From NCBI RefSeq assembly GCF_905475345.1, contig NC_066598.1, positions 3,705,001 to 3,769,000 on the forward strand: a stretch of DNA of 64,000 nucleotides, in the 5' to 3' direction. The position numbers and the translations under genes were made by a program. The DNA comes from Vespula vulgaris (taxonomy: Eukaryota > Arthropoda > Insecta > Hymenoptera > Vespidae). Shown piece after piece: positions 1 to 12,111 of the stretch. The notes beneath the pieces were generated by a model, which saw only the letters and a list, made by a program, of their open reading frames with translations, was not told the DNA's origin and did not search any database. The stretch's first letter is position 1; the number at the start of each line of letters is the position of its first letter.

Positions 1-81
1 TTCGATAACATCAGTTTTAATTTGTGATACGAGAACGAAGAATGTCACGATAATATCAAGAGTTACGTTTTATGACGTTCT

Positions 82-161
82 AGAAAGAGAGATAGAAAGA
101 AAAAGAGAGATAGAAAGAGAAAGAGAGAAAGAGATAGAGAGAAAGAGAGAGAGAGAAAGAT
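82..161. repeat. Imperfect GA/GAAA purine tract
   Basis: An 80 bp purine-rich tract of GAGA, GAAA and GATA units. GAGAG is the core recognised by insect GAGA factor, but the tract is low complexity and function is not implied. Confidence 0.9.
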
Positions 162-1900
162 AATTCCAAATGGTCGTCCTCGTCGTTTGAACTTTACAAT
201 TGCCTCGAGTGTGCTTCATGAATTTTAATGATCTTACTCCTCGATCAATTTCGACTTCTCCACGTTGTTTTCTCTCGTTTCGAAGACGAGAAGTTACTTG
301 CTAGCAACGACGACGACGACGACGACGACTAGGATGATAAGAATTCTTTGAAAAATGAAACGAAGAGAGAAAGATCATACTGGATTTACGATTAAGAAAC
401 GAGATTCGTCTATTTCTTTTTTTTTTTTTTGAATCCTTTTTTTTCTTTTTTCTTTTCTTTTTTTGAGGAGTCACGTGAATTGGGATGGTAGATAGGGGTG
501 GTGAAATTTAAAACTATACTTGTCTATTTTAAGATAGTCAATGTTTTGAGTCTTTTAGAATATTGTTTTCTTTTTTTTTTCTTTTTTTTCATTTTCTTTC
601 GTTCTCTATTATCATTCTTACTTATAAATTCAATTATTTCAATAAATATTTCTGCAGGATGTAGTATCATTATTCAATTCTTATTAATATCGATAATTAT
701 TATTATTATTGAATTACTTACGTAAATAAAATTATTATACTTATGTATCATGTTTATATATTTATATGTTAAAAAAAGTATATATATATTCTTTTGTAAT
801 TATAAAATATTTGTGATCAGAATGATATTTATTTGTATACATTATTAAATAAAATTAAATAAACTTTGATACAACGAATGAATACATCATCATCATCATT
901 ATCATCATCATCATCATTATCACGTATATAATTAAAATACCTTCACTCGACATTCGATTCGTAAGAAAGAGACTTGACTAGTATTTCTACCACACTGCTA
1001 CAACGAAGATAAAAGTTTTACTCAAAATTGACCGACTTCATCAGCTCTTGAGATAAGAAAAGGTACATTTTATTACTATTATTGTCGCTGATGATGGCTA
1101 AGGTGTTCTAGTTTCATCGAAAAAGGGATATAAAGAGGGGGTGAGTTAGCTAGGTTGGAAATGAGACTGTGTATATCTACTGTGTGTGTACGTGTGTATA
1201 TATCTGAGTGATAGAGTGGAAAGAAGCTGACCGTACGTTAAAATTCCCTAGGGGTTGAACCACCCTCCCCTAGTTTCAACATTGGACTTTCTTTTATCCG
1301 GCCAAGGTCCTTCGTTCTAACAAAAGTTACGCCATTACGTGATAGGGCAGTAAAGGGAAAGAGAAAAAGGGGGTGTGGATGAGGATGGGGGATGGTTTGA
1401 GTGAGGTAAGGGATGAGAAGAGAGAGAGAGAGAGAGAGAGAGGGGTGTGAGAGTCGTATGCTTCTTCTATTTTTATGCTTTCTCTTTTTAACTTTTAAGA
1501 TATCTCTGTCCATTTTACTTTCTCTTTATCTTTCCTATTTTCTTTGTCTTACTGACAAGAAGTAATATTTTTCTTCGGGTCTTATTACTTTTCTTTTTTC
1601 TATCTTATTTTTCTTTTCTTTCTTTTTTTTTTTACGGGAGGAGGAGGGATTTCTCAATGGTTCGTTGTCGTTATCGTTGTTGTTATTATCGTTATAATTT
1701 TGATATAATAATACGCGTTTGCGCGTATCTTTTAATTTCGGAAATTTGTAATGGTAGTCGAGTAATTATCGAATCGAGTATTCACGAATTTTCTTTCATC
1801 TTATTAGATTTAAATTGTTTCTTCTTTTCTTTTTTTTTTTTGGAAGGGGAAAGAGGTGGGATTGAACTTTTTTTTTTCATGGTAAAAATAACATTTGTTT

Positions 1901-1903
<3 letters not shown>

Positions 1904-1954
<51 letters not shown>
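1904..1954. repeat. (TA)25 microsatellite
   Basis: An uninterrupted TA dinucleotide run of about 51 bp. It produces a Tyr-Ile repeat in one plus-strand frame, which is an artefact. Confidence 0.95.
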
Positions 1955-1956
<2 letters not shown>

Positions 1957-2120
1957 TCGACTTGTTACTGAAATTATATGAATGATCTCATATATACCCA
2001 CAAACACATATATACGCACAAAATTAAATACTATAGTATTGTATAAACAAAGGAGATCAACTTACGCAAATTAGATGATAAAAAGTTAGATTACAATGCA
2101 TAACAAACGTTTCTTGTTCA

Positions 2121-2122
2121 TT

Positions 2123-2153
<31 letters not shown>

Positions 2154-2180
2154 CTTTCTCTCTCTCTCTCTCTCTCTATC
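2121..2180. repeat. TC microsatellite, two blocks
   Basis: Two (TC)n blocks separated by a TTTC interruption. The following bases (2181-2191) end in TTTTTCCAG, so the tract doubles as a very long polypyrimidine run ahead of an AG. Confidence 0.95.
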
Positions 2181-2768
2181 TGTTTTTCCAGGTACTTGTT
2201 CGTTTGAGAAAATTCTAATTTGTAGAAAAGTTCAACGGTTGAGAAGGTATGCATTCGAATGTTCCTTGTAATTTGCTCCTGACTGGAAACTAATTTTAAA
2301 GGGCGAAACGAGTAATGACGAAAGATAAATCAACGCTTCGCTGGCATCTTCGTGCTCGGACTTTTGAATGAATGTCTCTCTCTCTTTCTCTCTCTCTCTC
2401 TCTTCTCTCTTTCTTTCTAACTCTCTCTTTTTCGTTCATTCGTCCGGGGAAAGATGTTTTCTATTCATTCCAGTCGAAGGAACGAGTTCAAAACTATACA
2501 AGGTCCTTTTAGACCTTTTATTTGCAGCTTTAAAAAAATTTACTTGCCATTATATATTTTTGTTTGCTCTTTTTCTCCTCGTTATTTCCGACATAATAGT
2601 CTTATTTATTCACTTTTTTTTTTTTTTTACTTATTTATCATTGTTATTATTATTCTTTATATTATATTTTACTATTTATTAGTCTTTCTTATAATATTTT
2701 TATTATTATTATTAGTAGTAATACATTATGTTTTTTCTTTTATTTATCAAAATATTGATTGAATCCTC

Positions 2769-2995
2769 TTGATGGATCTCGTTTATAGGATTAAGAAGAT
2801 TGATTATATGTTTGTATGTTACTCTATGTTAGTAAGTAGATTGGTGATGTCGATTACCAACTCACAGAGTAGACCGAATCGGTCAAGTACACTTGCTGGG
2901 GCTAAACGTGCGTGTTGGTCAAATGATTTGTCGTGCAAGTGTAGCTGTCGGCTGAATTAAACTGAGCAAATAAGCTATCGGCTAATATTATACTT
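2769..2995 (+). other. Unique island with inverted and direct repeats
   Basis: A non-repetitive island. A perfect 9 bp inverted repeat (TACACTTGC at 2888-2896, GCAAGTGTA at 2935-2943) encloses 38 nt. Just downstream are two near-copies of a 15-17 bp direct repeat (AGCTGTCGGCTGAATTA at 2943-2959; AGCTATCGGCTAATATTA at 2973-2990). A 62-codon frame with an ATG at 2772 runs through it, ending in a Cys/Ser/Arg-rich tail, and matches no family I know. The stem is too short and poorly extended to call a microRNA precursor. A structured transcript or protein-binding element are both possible. Confidence 0.4.
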
Positions 2996-5995
2996 GCATA
3001 TCAAATCCTTTCGAGTGATACAAGTCTTAATATAGTAGAAATATTTAAAAGTTTTTTAATCTCTTTCATATATTTATCAATATCATATATTTATACACTT
3101 GCTCATTCATAATGCATTAATCATCAATTGAAAAAATTTATCTCGATGACTATTACAAAATAGTTTATTATATCAAATATTTGATCGAATTCTTTCATAG
3201 TATTTATAAAATTAATTGGAATTAATTTTACGTAAACATATTTGATTCCTTTTAAAAAGTTGATGTATTTTCCATTTGTAATGTACGTGTTTGTCGGTGT
3301 ATGTGTGTGTATGTTGAAATTGTTAGTTTTGAAATATTGGTAATAATTATATTTTTAGAATATAATGATAATAATAAACAGGTTATAAATTTTACAATTT
3401 CTTATTTATTAATTTATTATTATATAATATTGAAATATCTCGTCTCGTGTTCATTGATAAAAACAAAATACGAGTAATTTTAATAGAGAAAGAAAGAGAG
3501 AGTGTGTGTAAAGAATTCGATAATGGGCCAAATGATTTTATCAAAATCAATTACTCTTTCTGGAGACTTTTTATAGTCCAATGAAAAGTTAAAATTACGA
3601 GTCCAGGAACTTTTCTATGATCTAAAAAAGAAAAAAAAAAAGAAAAACAAAGAAGAGAAAGAATTAGCTTAAAGAATCTCGAAAAAGTTTAATTGATCTT
3701 TTATAATCATTTAGAAACACTTGAGTCACTCTAAAATATGTTTTACATAAAACAATAATCTTTCTCATAATTTTATATTTCGTACGCTCTCTTATAAGCG
3801 AGCTAAACTTAAAAACTAAAAAAGAAAAAAAAAAAGAAAAAGAGCAAACAAACAAAGGGGTAGAAAATTTTTTATCAAATAAATTAAATTAATTTAACGT
3901 AATTAAACCTTTTTGATAACATATCCACGAGAAATGACAATTATATTTTATAAACAATAATTTTAAACAAGTCAAATTTTTTACATTACGCGTTAATCGA
4001 ACCAAAAAGAAAAGAAAGCAAAATAAAAAGAAAAATAAAATCAAGCTTCATATTACACAAATAACAAACTTTATCCAAATTATATAAACGATCTAATAAA
4101 TCCGAATATTTCAACGATCGAAATGAAGATCTAATATAAATTAGAGTACATGAACAAAATTTTTAAAAATTCGATATCTCAATCGCAAATATATTTCGAT
4201 AATATGAAATCGATAATTACTCGGTGAAGAATCGAGAAAAGAATTAAAAAAAAAAAGAAGAAAAAAAAGAAAAAGAAAAAGAAATAAAAATTATGTTAAA
4301 CCAATAGAAACTGAAAGAACAGATAGGCGAACAGAAAGAAAGAAAATAAGAAAAAAATAAAGAAAAAAAGAGAGAAAGAAAGAAAGAAAGAAAAAAAGAG
4401 AAGTGTCTCGATCGATCATTCGTCGTTTTCTTTTGAAGAATGAGGTGATGGAGGCCTTGATGGGAGGGTCGAAGGGCGGAAGGGCTCGTAGAGATCTCCA
4501 ATTTCGTTTCTACTCAGAAGAGTAACTTCGCTTTCGGACCTTTCATCCACTTTTAGAGGAAAGAAACAGACTACGAAAAGGCAAAAGGAGTGCCGCGTTT
4601 CTCTCTCTCTCTCTCTCTTTCTCTCTTTCTATATATATATCTCTCTCTTTCTCTTTCTTTTTGGTGCGTGCCGTTCGAAATCGAGGCTAATCAACTTATC
4701 GATCTTGTCCATCTCGCCTTCCTCAAATTTTTTTTTTTTTTTTTACGTGTTTTTCTTCTCTCTTTTCTTTTTGATCCTTTTATACGTCCTTAGGGAATCA
4801 CAAACGTGATTCTCCATTATCCATAACGTTGCTTCTAAATCGATCGACGTCAAATATTTTGGATGAATCCAAGGAAAGAAATATTTTTCTTTTTATTCTC
4901 CGATCTCTTTTCTACCTTTTTTTTTTTGTTTTCTTTTAGATATATATGAGATGAGAAATATTCGTTCCTTATTTTGTGATTTTTTTTCTGTTTTTTTTTC
5001 TTCTCTTTTTCTTTGTTTTTTTTTGTTTTTTTTTTTTTTTTTTAGCGAAGAGAAATCGATTTTACGCACTTTGCGAATTTTTAATAATTAATCCGAACGA
5101 GTAGAATGAAATGTATTGGTGTATTGATGAAATTCGTTGATTGTTGTGATATATCGATTGATCGATGTTCATTTGGTATTCTTAAAATCGAAGTATGATA
5201 AGTTTTAAACGTAGGGATATGTATGTTCGTATGAAACAATACGTGAGAAAAAGTTGTAAACAAATATCAAATATAGTAATCATTGTAATGGAACGAATTT
5301 TATTATTGCTACGATCGTAGGAAATCAAATTTATTGTATTATTTTAGAAAACATAAAAAAAGAAAGAAGGAAAGGAAAAAGAAAAAGAAGAACATTCTCA
5401 TAATCGATCGACGAGAATAACAATTAAGTTTATTTTTATTAAAGATGAACGAACCGTTAAAATGAAATTAAAATGAATGCATTTTAAAAACGATGCAAAT
5501 CCATTTTTTGTTTTTTGAAGAAAATTAAAAATTAGTATATAACATCGCTAAGTAATTTCTTTTATTGGCCAATCGTAAATGAAAAGTTTTGACTTGAACA
5601 AAATTTCTATAATAATTATACAAAATTCAAAAATTTCTTAATTGAACGAAGCACTGACATTTTTCAAGATCAATATTTTTCAATTATTTAAATATTAACT
5701 GATTATAAGTATCAAGTTTTTATTTATTTAATTTACTTACATTTCTTTTTTTTTTTTTCTTTATACTAAATCAATCACGAATTACGCGATAATTAATTTT
5801 TTTTCCGTACTTTCAAAATTAACTCGTATCAACAAATATCAAAATTTCTTTTCGAAGGAAACGTAGACACAGTTATTAGACATAGTTTATGAAAATGATT
5901 ATAACGTAGAGATATGCAATGATACTTAAAAAATGATCTTGGAGATTGTCTAATCTCTCGTTCGAAAGCATTCTAAAGATAGTTTTAAGCTTGGT
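2996..5995. other. AT-rich low-complexity DNA, no gene seen
   Basis: I see no gene. The stretch is AT-rich, with A- and T-homopolymers, a GAAA-type purine tract (4335-4402), a TC tract with a TA insert (4602-4660) and T-rich blocks (4920-5045, 5745-5765). Frames on either strand are Phe/Leu/Ser or Lys-rich. Confidence 0.75.
4335..4402. repeat. (GAAA)n-like purine tract
   Basis: GAAA/GA units with A interruptions. The reverse strand reads as a Phe/Leu/Ser-rich frame, which is a repeat artefact. Confidence 0.85.
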
Positions 5996-6212
5996 ATGGA
6001 ATTCAACGACTTCTCGCCATTAAAGCTCCATCGTTTATCTACCATGGTTCATTGTGCTTCTCTTAGTCCAACAGAATTGTCTTTAGTTCTATATTCTAAC
6101 CTTGCACACGCACATAGACACACACAAATATATACATACATATATGACGTACAGGTACATAGGACACAGTCAAATATATTTATACATGTATGTGTGTAAG
6201 ACAGAGAGAGGA

Positions 6213-6243
<31 letters not shown>

Positions 6244-6535
6244 CTCGTAAGAACTTAGGTCATGTGTCCATAAGTTCAAATACAGACGACCTTCGTCTCT
6301 TCGTCTCGTGCAATTTGGCAATAATACCATAGACATAGTCTTCGTCTTCTATTCTTGTCTTAGTTATATTTCTAGAGAAAACTAGTATAAGAATTTTACC
6401 AGGCGAGAATAATTTCCGGTTTGAGTTTCGTGATCGTACTAACACGTCCAACACTCCGGTATAATTTCCGGAAAGAGTTCCTGTTAGTTATATACTCGAG
6501 GCTTTTGCTTTTATCCTTTTCTAACGTTGAAAGGA

Positions 6536-6580
6536 GACGAAACGAAACGAAACGAAACGAAACGAAACGAAATGAAACGT
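6536..6580. repeat. (ACGAA)n pentanucleotide repeat
   Basis: Eight or so tandem ACGAA units, the last ones with a T substitution. Pentamers of this kind are otherwise rare in the window. Confidence 0.9.
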
Positions 6581-7825
6581 AGTAGAATAAAGGTTGATTA
6601 TTATTTATATATGTATAGTTGAATGTTGATTAACGAGTGATTTATCGATCGTGATGAATTATTTTTTAGTTAGAATTATATTGTTATTTTTCAATCGAAA
6701 GATCGTGAAATTGATTTTGATCTTTCTTTGGATCTTTATGATCGATTATTGTTTTTTTTGTTTCTTTTTTTTTTTTGGAGTGGGACGAAAAGAATTGACG
6801 AAGGAAAAAAAGATCGTCGAGTACGACTCGTGTATTAATTATTTTATTTTATTTTATTTTTTTTTTAAGAGTGGGTTTGTCGGAGTAGCAGATCTTTTTT
6901 TTTTAAGTCATTAATTTCGTTCAGATGAAAAATGATTTTCAATTAATATTTATTATTTATAACGATATAATAATAATAATAATAATAATTTTTATTTCGT
7001 GAAAAAAGATTCATTACCGATTACGACGAAACGATCGAATCTCCTCGAAAAGAAATGAATTCATCGCGAAATAAATCGTATCAATAAAAATCGATGATTG
7101 TTTAGAACGAGTCTATGAAGAAAGTAGAAAAAAGAAAGAAAGAACGAAAATACAAAAATATAAAAACACAAAAGTCATGGATAAATGAATACGATTGATG
7201 ATGATGGTCACAAAAAAAAAAGAAAAAGAAAAAGAAAAAAACCATCTCGAAACATTCTAAAATTTTCACAATAAAAATTCACTTGACGATAAAAACAACA
7301 ACAATAACAAAACATGAAAATCAATCGTATAAGAAAATTAAAAAAAAAAAAAAATCATTTCGAAACACTCGTTCTAGTAACTCATCGTACAATTGGATAC
7401 CACCGAAGAACCTCTCAAGAGTTTTCAATATAAACACACACACAACACACAACACACACACACGAACATATATATTTATACATACACTAGCAAGTGCATC
7501 TCGTAACCGATAAAGACAATATTTTCTCAAGATCTAAAAGGACTTTAATGCGGACTCTTGGTAATCCTTAGGCAATGCCTGCAGGCCCACAGTCATCTTC
7601 CTCTTGAAACCTACATACACAACTACATCTATATATATATATGTACGTATGTTATGTATGTATATATGTATATATATATTTGTATGTGTTACCACGGAAG
7701 CTGCCAGAGATTCAACGATTTCCCTGAGATTCCACCTCCTCGTCTCTTTTACAAGCCAACGTAAGAGGAAGTTGGTGCCAAGAAAGCTAACGGCAGACTC
7801 GTCCGAGTTGTCCGAATCCGAACAA

Positions 7826-7856
<31 letters not shown>

Positions 7857-8103
7857 TCTCTCTTTCTCTGTCTCTCTGTCTCTGTCTTTCTTTCTCTATG
7901 TCTGTGTATTGCATTCTCTAAGACATTAGCATCGTGGTTACGCGGAGAATGGGACAGGTATTCGAATCGGAAGCGTGCATTGAAACTCGCCCTTCTCTCG
8001 GCAATTAGCGGATCCATTCAAAGATTCCTCTTGATCGTCTTACTCTTGAATATGCAGAGCAATGCGGCTACCTTAGACATATATATTATATATTATATAT
8101 ATG

Positions 8104-8108
<5 letters not shown>

Positions 8109-8137
<29 letters not shown>

Positions 8138-8201
8138 TGTATGTATGTATGTATGTATGTATGTATGTATGTATGTATGTATGTATGTATGTATGTATGT
8201 A
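8109..8201. repeat. (GTAT)23 tetranucleotide microsatellite
   Basis: A nearly perfect 93 bp GTAT/TATG tract, one of the longest clean tetranucleotide repeats here. It creates complementary Met-Tyr-Val-Cys and Thr-Tyr-Ile-His repeat peptides on the two strands, neither of which is biological. Confidence 0.97.
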
Positions 8202-8882
8202 TTCAAGATTATTTTTGTACGAATGAAATTGTTTGGAATTTGTATGTGTGTGTACATATGTAGGTGTGTATATATATATATGTATGTATAGACACATACA
8301 CATATATTTGCGATTATTTTGTCATGAATGAAATAGCCTGGAAAATTAGAATGAAAGATGATACTATCTTCTCTATTTCTTACTCTTCGAGTGATTCGTT
8401 GTCTTAATTAAAATTAATTATTTGTTTTCTCTTTCTTTCTTTCTTTCTTTTTTTTTCTTTTTTTTTTTTTTTTTTGAAATATGAAAAAAAAGTGTAGTTC
8501 ATTTGGAATGATGTTAGTTGGAATACTTTCGACCTTGATATTTCTTCACTTGAACAAAATTGATTAGAAATGGAAAATTTAATATTTGAAAATTATATGT
8601 TAATACGTTGTTATATTAATTTAGTAAAACTAAGATTGTTATTAATTGTAATTCTGACTTCTGATCCTTTCGTTAAAATTTTATAATCATTCGAGATCCG
8701 GTGATCCATTTTTCTTTTAAAAACATTGAAACTAATACGATTTGCCAGTGACATTAACGAATCGATAATGTTGATACATGTGAATATTAAAATGAAATTA
8801 TCGAAATGTTTGATAAAGTATATCTTAGTAACTTGTAATATCAGAGATAATAAAAGGGAGGAAAAAAGAAAGAAAGAAACAT

Positions 8883-9105
8883 GAAATATTTCACAATCCT
8901 AAAAGATAATATAAGTAATACGATATTTCTTATAATATCGAGATAATAAGAAAATAAAATATTTCACAACCCTGAAAAGAAGATCAATAATATTTCGTAC
9001 AATATCGAGTAATAATAATAAAAACACAAAACAAAACAAAAATAAAATAAAAGAAATATATCGCAACCCTAAAGAGACGATAAGAGATAATCGATACATA
9101 AAATC
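8883..9105. repeat. Decayed tandem triplicate, 75-95 bp units
   Basis: Three degenerate units start near 8883, 8956 and 9052. Each opens with AATATTTCACAAYCCTRAAAG or a close variant (AATATATCGCAACCCTAAAG in the third). The first two also share an AATATCGAG motif about 50 bp later. Divergence between units suggests an old local duplication. Confidence 0.7.
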
Positions 9106-9299
9106 TATATTCTCGAAAGAACCAAAAAAAAAAATAAATAAGAGAAAGAAGAAGAAATACAGAAAAAGAAACTCGTTAAAAGAAAACAAAATTTTCGTCC
9201 ATCAAGAAACAATTATTGTATCGTCTCGTTAAATTGATACGATTCGATTAAATCGAAGTATTTGATTTCACTTAACTTCTTTTTCGAAATTCTATACAG

Positions 9300-9568
9300 G
9301 GTGTACTATACAAGGTAAAAGTACTTACTTACGTTCTGTCAAAAAGTGATCGACCGTTCGAAGAAGGTTGCTTTTTAACTTCAAAGCCAGTTTGCTTGGC
9401 TCGACCTCTCGGAGATAGTTGGTTGGTCGGTCGGCTTTTCCGTTCTCATTACTCGCGCGTTTCCCTTTTTGTTCGACGACGTGACCCTTTGTCGGATGGA
9501 TTCTCTCGAGGAAGAGCCTCGAGCACAACGAGAAAAATAGAAGAACGGAAAGAGAGAAAAAAGGATGG

Positions 9569-9599
<31 letters not shown>

Positions 9600-9702
9600 G
9601 ATGATCGACGCTTTGGAAGTAAAGAAAGACTTCATTTTTGACTTCGAACTGAGTTGGGGTGGGGGTAACGAAGAGTATGTAAAAACATTTCGTAGTTTCC
9701 AT
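9300..9702 (-). other. Minus-strand open island ending at a donor-like site
   Basis: A minus-strand frame is open over the whole interval, with an ATG near 9702. Its middle is a TC-derived Ser-Leu stretch. The part at about 9334-9511 is mixed composition and includes KGHVVEQKGKRASNENGKAD. It runs into AGAAC|GTAAGTAAG, with exon end at 9333 and GT at 9332-9331 on the minus strand. A pyrimidine-rich run precedes an AG near 9512. That combination resembles an internal exon of about 180 nt, but I recognise no domain, and a GTAAGT donor is expected several times per strand by chance. An overlapping plus-strand Arg-rich frame is the antisense of the same DNA. Confidence 0.2.
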
Positions 9703-10440
9703 TTCTATTTAAGGTTAAAATAAAAAAATAAATAAATGAATAAATAAATAAATAAAAAGAGAAGCAACGTCTATCTATCTTGAACGAATACATGGTGTTT
9801 TCGAAGTATTCTCAATTTGTCTTTTTCTTTTTTTTCTTTTTTTTTTTAATCTGATTTAATCTTTATCTTCACAAGAGATACAAAGTTTGTGTACTTTTTT
9901 TTGACTCGATCTTCGTCTTCGCGACAGTGTTAAAATTTATCTTTTATTTGTTATTTTTTTATTACTATTTTTTGTTTATCGATTCGTTCGATTAATTTAT
10001 TTATTAGGGCATGTGCGATATTAAAGATATTTTATATCGTTTCAAATGCGACACTCCGTATAATCGTCGAAATTGTTAAGAGTTGAAAACGTTACGATCT
10101 TTATTTTCGTTTCATTTTTGTGTTTTCTTTTCTTGTTTTTCGTGTTTATTATTAATTACGTTAATATTGTAGTAGAAGGTATTTGATATATTCAGTGTCG
10201 AAATGAATGTTATAATGTTCGTTAAATATTCAACTGTTCTAATTAGCTCTCATTCTAATTTCTAATTTCTAATTAATGAAATAATCAATTGAACGTATTA
10301 ATGATTAGATTGATATAATATTATTATCGAATACGAAGAAAAATAAATGATATAATAAAGGTAATAAAATTAATCGTTATATAAGATCGACAATAGAAAT
10401 TTTGATAAATCGATTAATATTATCTAAGAGAATGAAGTTG
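9703..10440. other. AT-rich DNA, no feature seen
   Basis: Contains (AAAT)n (about 9725-9760), T runs, and AT-rich sequence with several CGAT words. No open frame of interest. Confidence 0.7.
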
Positions 10441-10800
10441 ATTTAAGATCCTTCTAAGAGCCTTATGATACTGATAACATCGACGTTTTCGTTGTTCGAA
10501 GTTATACTAACAACGCTATAATATTAAGATGGTGAAAGCAAAGATGGCGACGTTATATGACGTAATACGATGCGTCTCGTTAAGAACTTGGAAAGAGCCC
10601 TTTCTTGAGAAGCTATAATACAACTTGAAAGGAATCTTTGGCAAGAAGATTCCTTTGGCTTATTCTTATTGGAGACCCTCATCTCGTCCCAGAGTTTACA
10701 CTGAATTAGGGGTAACTTTCATTGATGACAGTTCTATCTGTCTTCGAACTTACATCTCTTTGAACGGTCATTTGGTAACTAAGTAAACTACCCCTATAAT
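10441..10800 (+). other. Unique island with hairpin and two adjacent small frames
   Basis: A 360 bp island free of simple repeats. A 29-codon plus-strand frame starts at an ATG at 10529 (MVKAKMATLYDVIRC...) and stops at TAA. The same frame then stays open for about 54 codons (including IFGKKIPLAYSYWRPSSRPR) to a TAA near 10785. A perfect 11 bp inverted repeat with a 7 nt loop lies at 10628-10656. AAGATGGCG (10541-10549) is the complement of a YY1/Pleiohomeotic-type GCCAT site. I recognise no protein family. The island could be a regulatory element, a small-peptide gene or a decayed exon, and nothing here decides between them. Confidence 0.3.
10628..10656. repeat. Perfect 11 bp stem, 7 nt loop
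   Basis: AAAGGAATCTT (10628-10638) and AAGATTCCTTT (10646-10656) are exact reverse complements around TGGCAAG. No T-run follows that would suggest a Pol III terminator. The stem is too short on its own for a microRNA hairpin. Confidence 0.8.
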
Positions 10801-11186
10801 AAAATATAATCTTTCTTTTTTATTTCTTTTTTCTTTCTCTTTCTCTTTAATATTATAATATATATATTTAATATATATATATTATAATATTAATATTAAA
10901 TACATTATTATATATATATATGTATACATATATATAGAAAGTAATTTCTGTATACTATATTACTATATTATATATATAATTATATGGTACCTTGTATTAT
11001 CTGTAGTATACTTTTAAGTTATAACCTTTCACAAGCAGTACACCCTCTTAACTCTCAAGAAACTTTGTGTCTGATATCGGTGATGCAAGACGAATCCCCT
11101 ATCATGCTTGATGGACTATGGAATACTTGTTATAATTGATGACGCTCGACAACTGTTGCAACCATGCTATGGTACTACTATGTTAA

Positions 11187-11247
11187 GAAAGAGAAGTGAG
11201 AGAGAGAGAGAGAGGGAGACAGAGACAGACATACATACAGACAAACA

Positions 11248-11285
<38 letters not shown>

Positions 11286-11304
11286 TAGAGAGAGAGAGAG
11301 AGAA
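11187..11304. repeat. Compound GA/GACA microsatellite
   Basis: About 118 bp of GA, GACA and CATA units. On the minus strand it reads Ser-Leu-Cys repeats. Imperfect units show it has been interrupted by substitution. Confidence 0.92.
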
Positions 11305-11381
11305 ACATTCGAGCTTAACCTCAAAGCAGTTTCTCTCTCTCTCACACACATGCACATGAACATATATATACTCAACACTTA

Positions 11382-11415
<34 letters not shown>

Positions 11416-11527
11416 GTCTTAGTTGAACGGCTCACGAGAACTCTATGATCGTCCTCTCGAAGTCACTGACTAACCACCAACATATACCACACTCATGTTA
11501 CTCTCTCCTAACCCATCTAGTCTGCAT

Positions 11528-11558
<31 letters not shown>

Positions 11559-12111
11559 GAGGGAGAGTGAGAGGAGGAAGGAAAGATGCATATACAACTA
11601 TACTACTCCTTGAAATACCTCGTTTGTTGTGTACCGTCTCATCAAAAATGTAATATTTATGAATCGTTTATAAAATTTGTAATTATTTTGTAAATATTTT
11701 TCTCTGTTTGTTTGTTTGATTGGTTTTCTTTTCGTTAATGATCTCGATTTTTAACGTCAGTTTGAAGAACATGTGTATCGTGTCTCGTACAGTCGACTTT
11801 CGTCGAAATTTGCCTTAATATTAAATTCCGTACTCGTTATACTCGTGTAAATTTTTTTTTGTTTCCCACATAAATCTTTATAAGAGTAATTACGTTAACT
11901 TCATGAACTGTTTGATATTCATCGTAATCAATCGTTGATCTAATATTCATCGTAATCGATTGGATATAAATTAAAAATGTAATCATTGTTTCAAGAGTTA
12001 TTTATTAAATATGTATAAGGTATATATATATATATAATGGATATATTTGAATACGGAAAAAATTTGTTTCAATTTTTATCTGTTAATTAAAAAAAAAAGA
12101 AGAAGAAAAAC

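Larger units (their letters stand above)
1..2760. other. Microsatellite-rich non-coding stretch
   Basis: No gene is supported here. The stretch holds a GA-rich tract (82-161), seven copies of ACG (about 306-329), T-rich homopolymer runs (420-470, 568-600), CAT/ATT triplets (about 887-925), a GA tract (1419-1441), a long TA tract (1904-1954) and two TC tracts (2121-2180, 2374-2428). Open frames here are low-complexity (Phe/Leu/Ile-rich, or Ser-Leu and Arg-Glu from TC/GA). A sequence at 2181-2197 resembles an acceptor followed directly by a weak donor and is treated under findings. Confidence 0.8.
5996..8330. other. Microsatellite cluster, no gene seen
   Basis: Holds a GA tract (6203-6241), about eight copies of the pentamer ACGAA (6536-6580), AAT triplets (about 6968-6990), CA-type DNA (7433-7464), a TC tract (7829-7885) and a long (TATG)n block (8109-8201). 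Short mixed-composition pieces between them (for example 7700-7830 and 7920-8060) stay open in several frames but contain no recognisable domain. Confidence 0.75.

Noticed and set aside
1136..1150. TATAAAG followed by GTGAGT, read as promoter plus first-exon donor
   Set aside because: The two elements are only about 10 bp apart, which leaves no room for a transcription start and an exon. TATAAA-type words are common in AT-rich DNA.
2888..2943. MicroRNA hairpin
   Set aside because: Only nine paired bases flank a 38 nt loop that does not continue the helix, and neither arm matches an insect microRNA seed that I know.
8073..8303. Complementary Tyr-Val-Cys-Met and Thr-Tyr-Ile-His repeat peptides
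   Set aside because: Both are read-outs of the (TATG)n microsatellite.
10628..10656. MicroRNA or transcription terminator hairpin
   Set aside because: The 11 bp stem does not extend outward, and no T-run follows. Rho-independent terminators are not relevant in this eukaryotic DNA.
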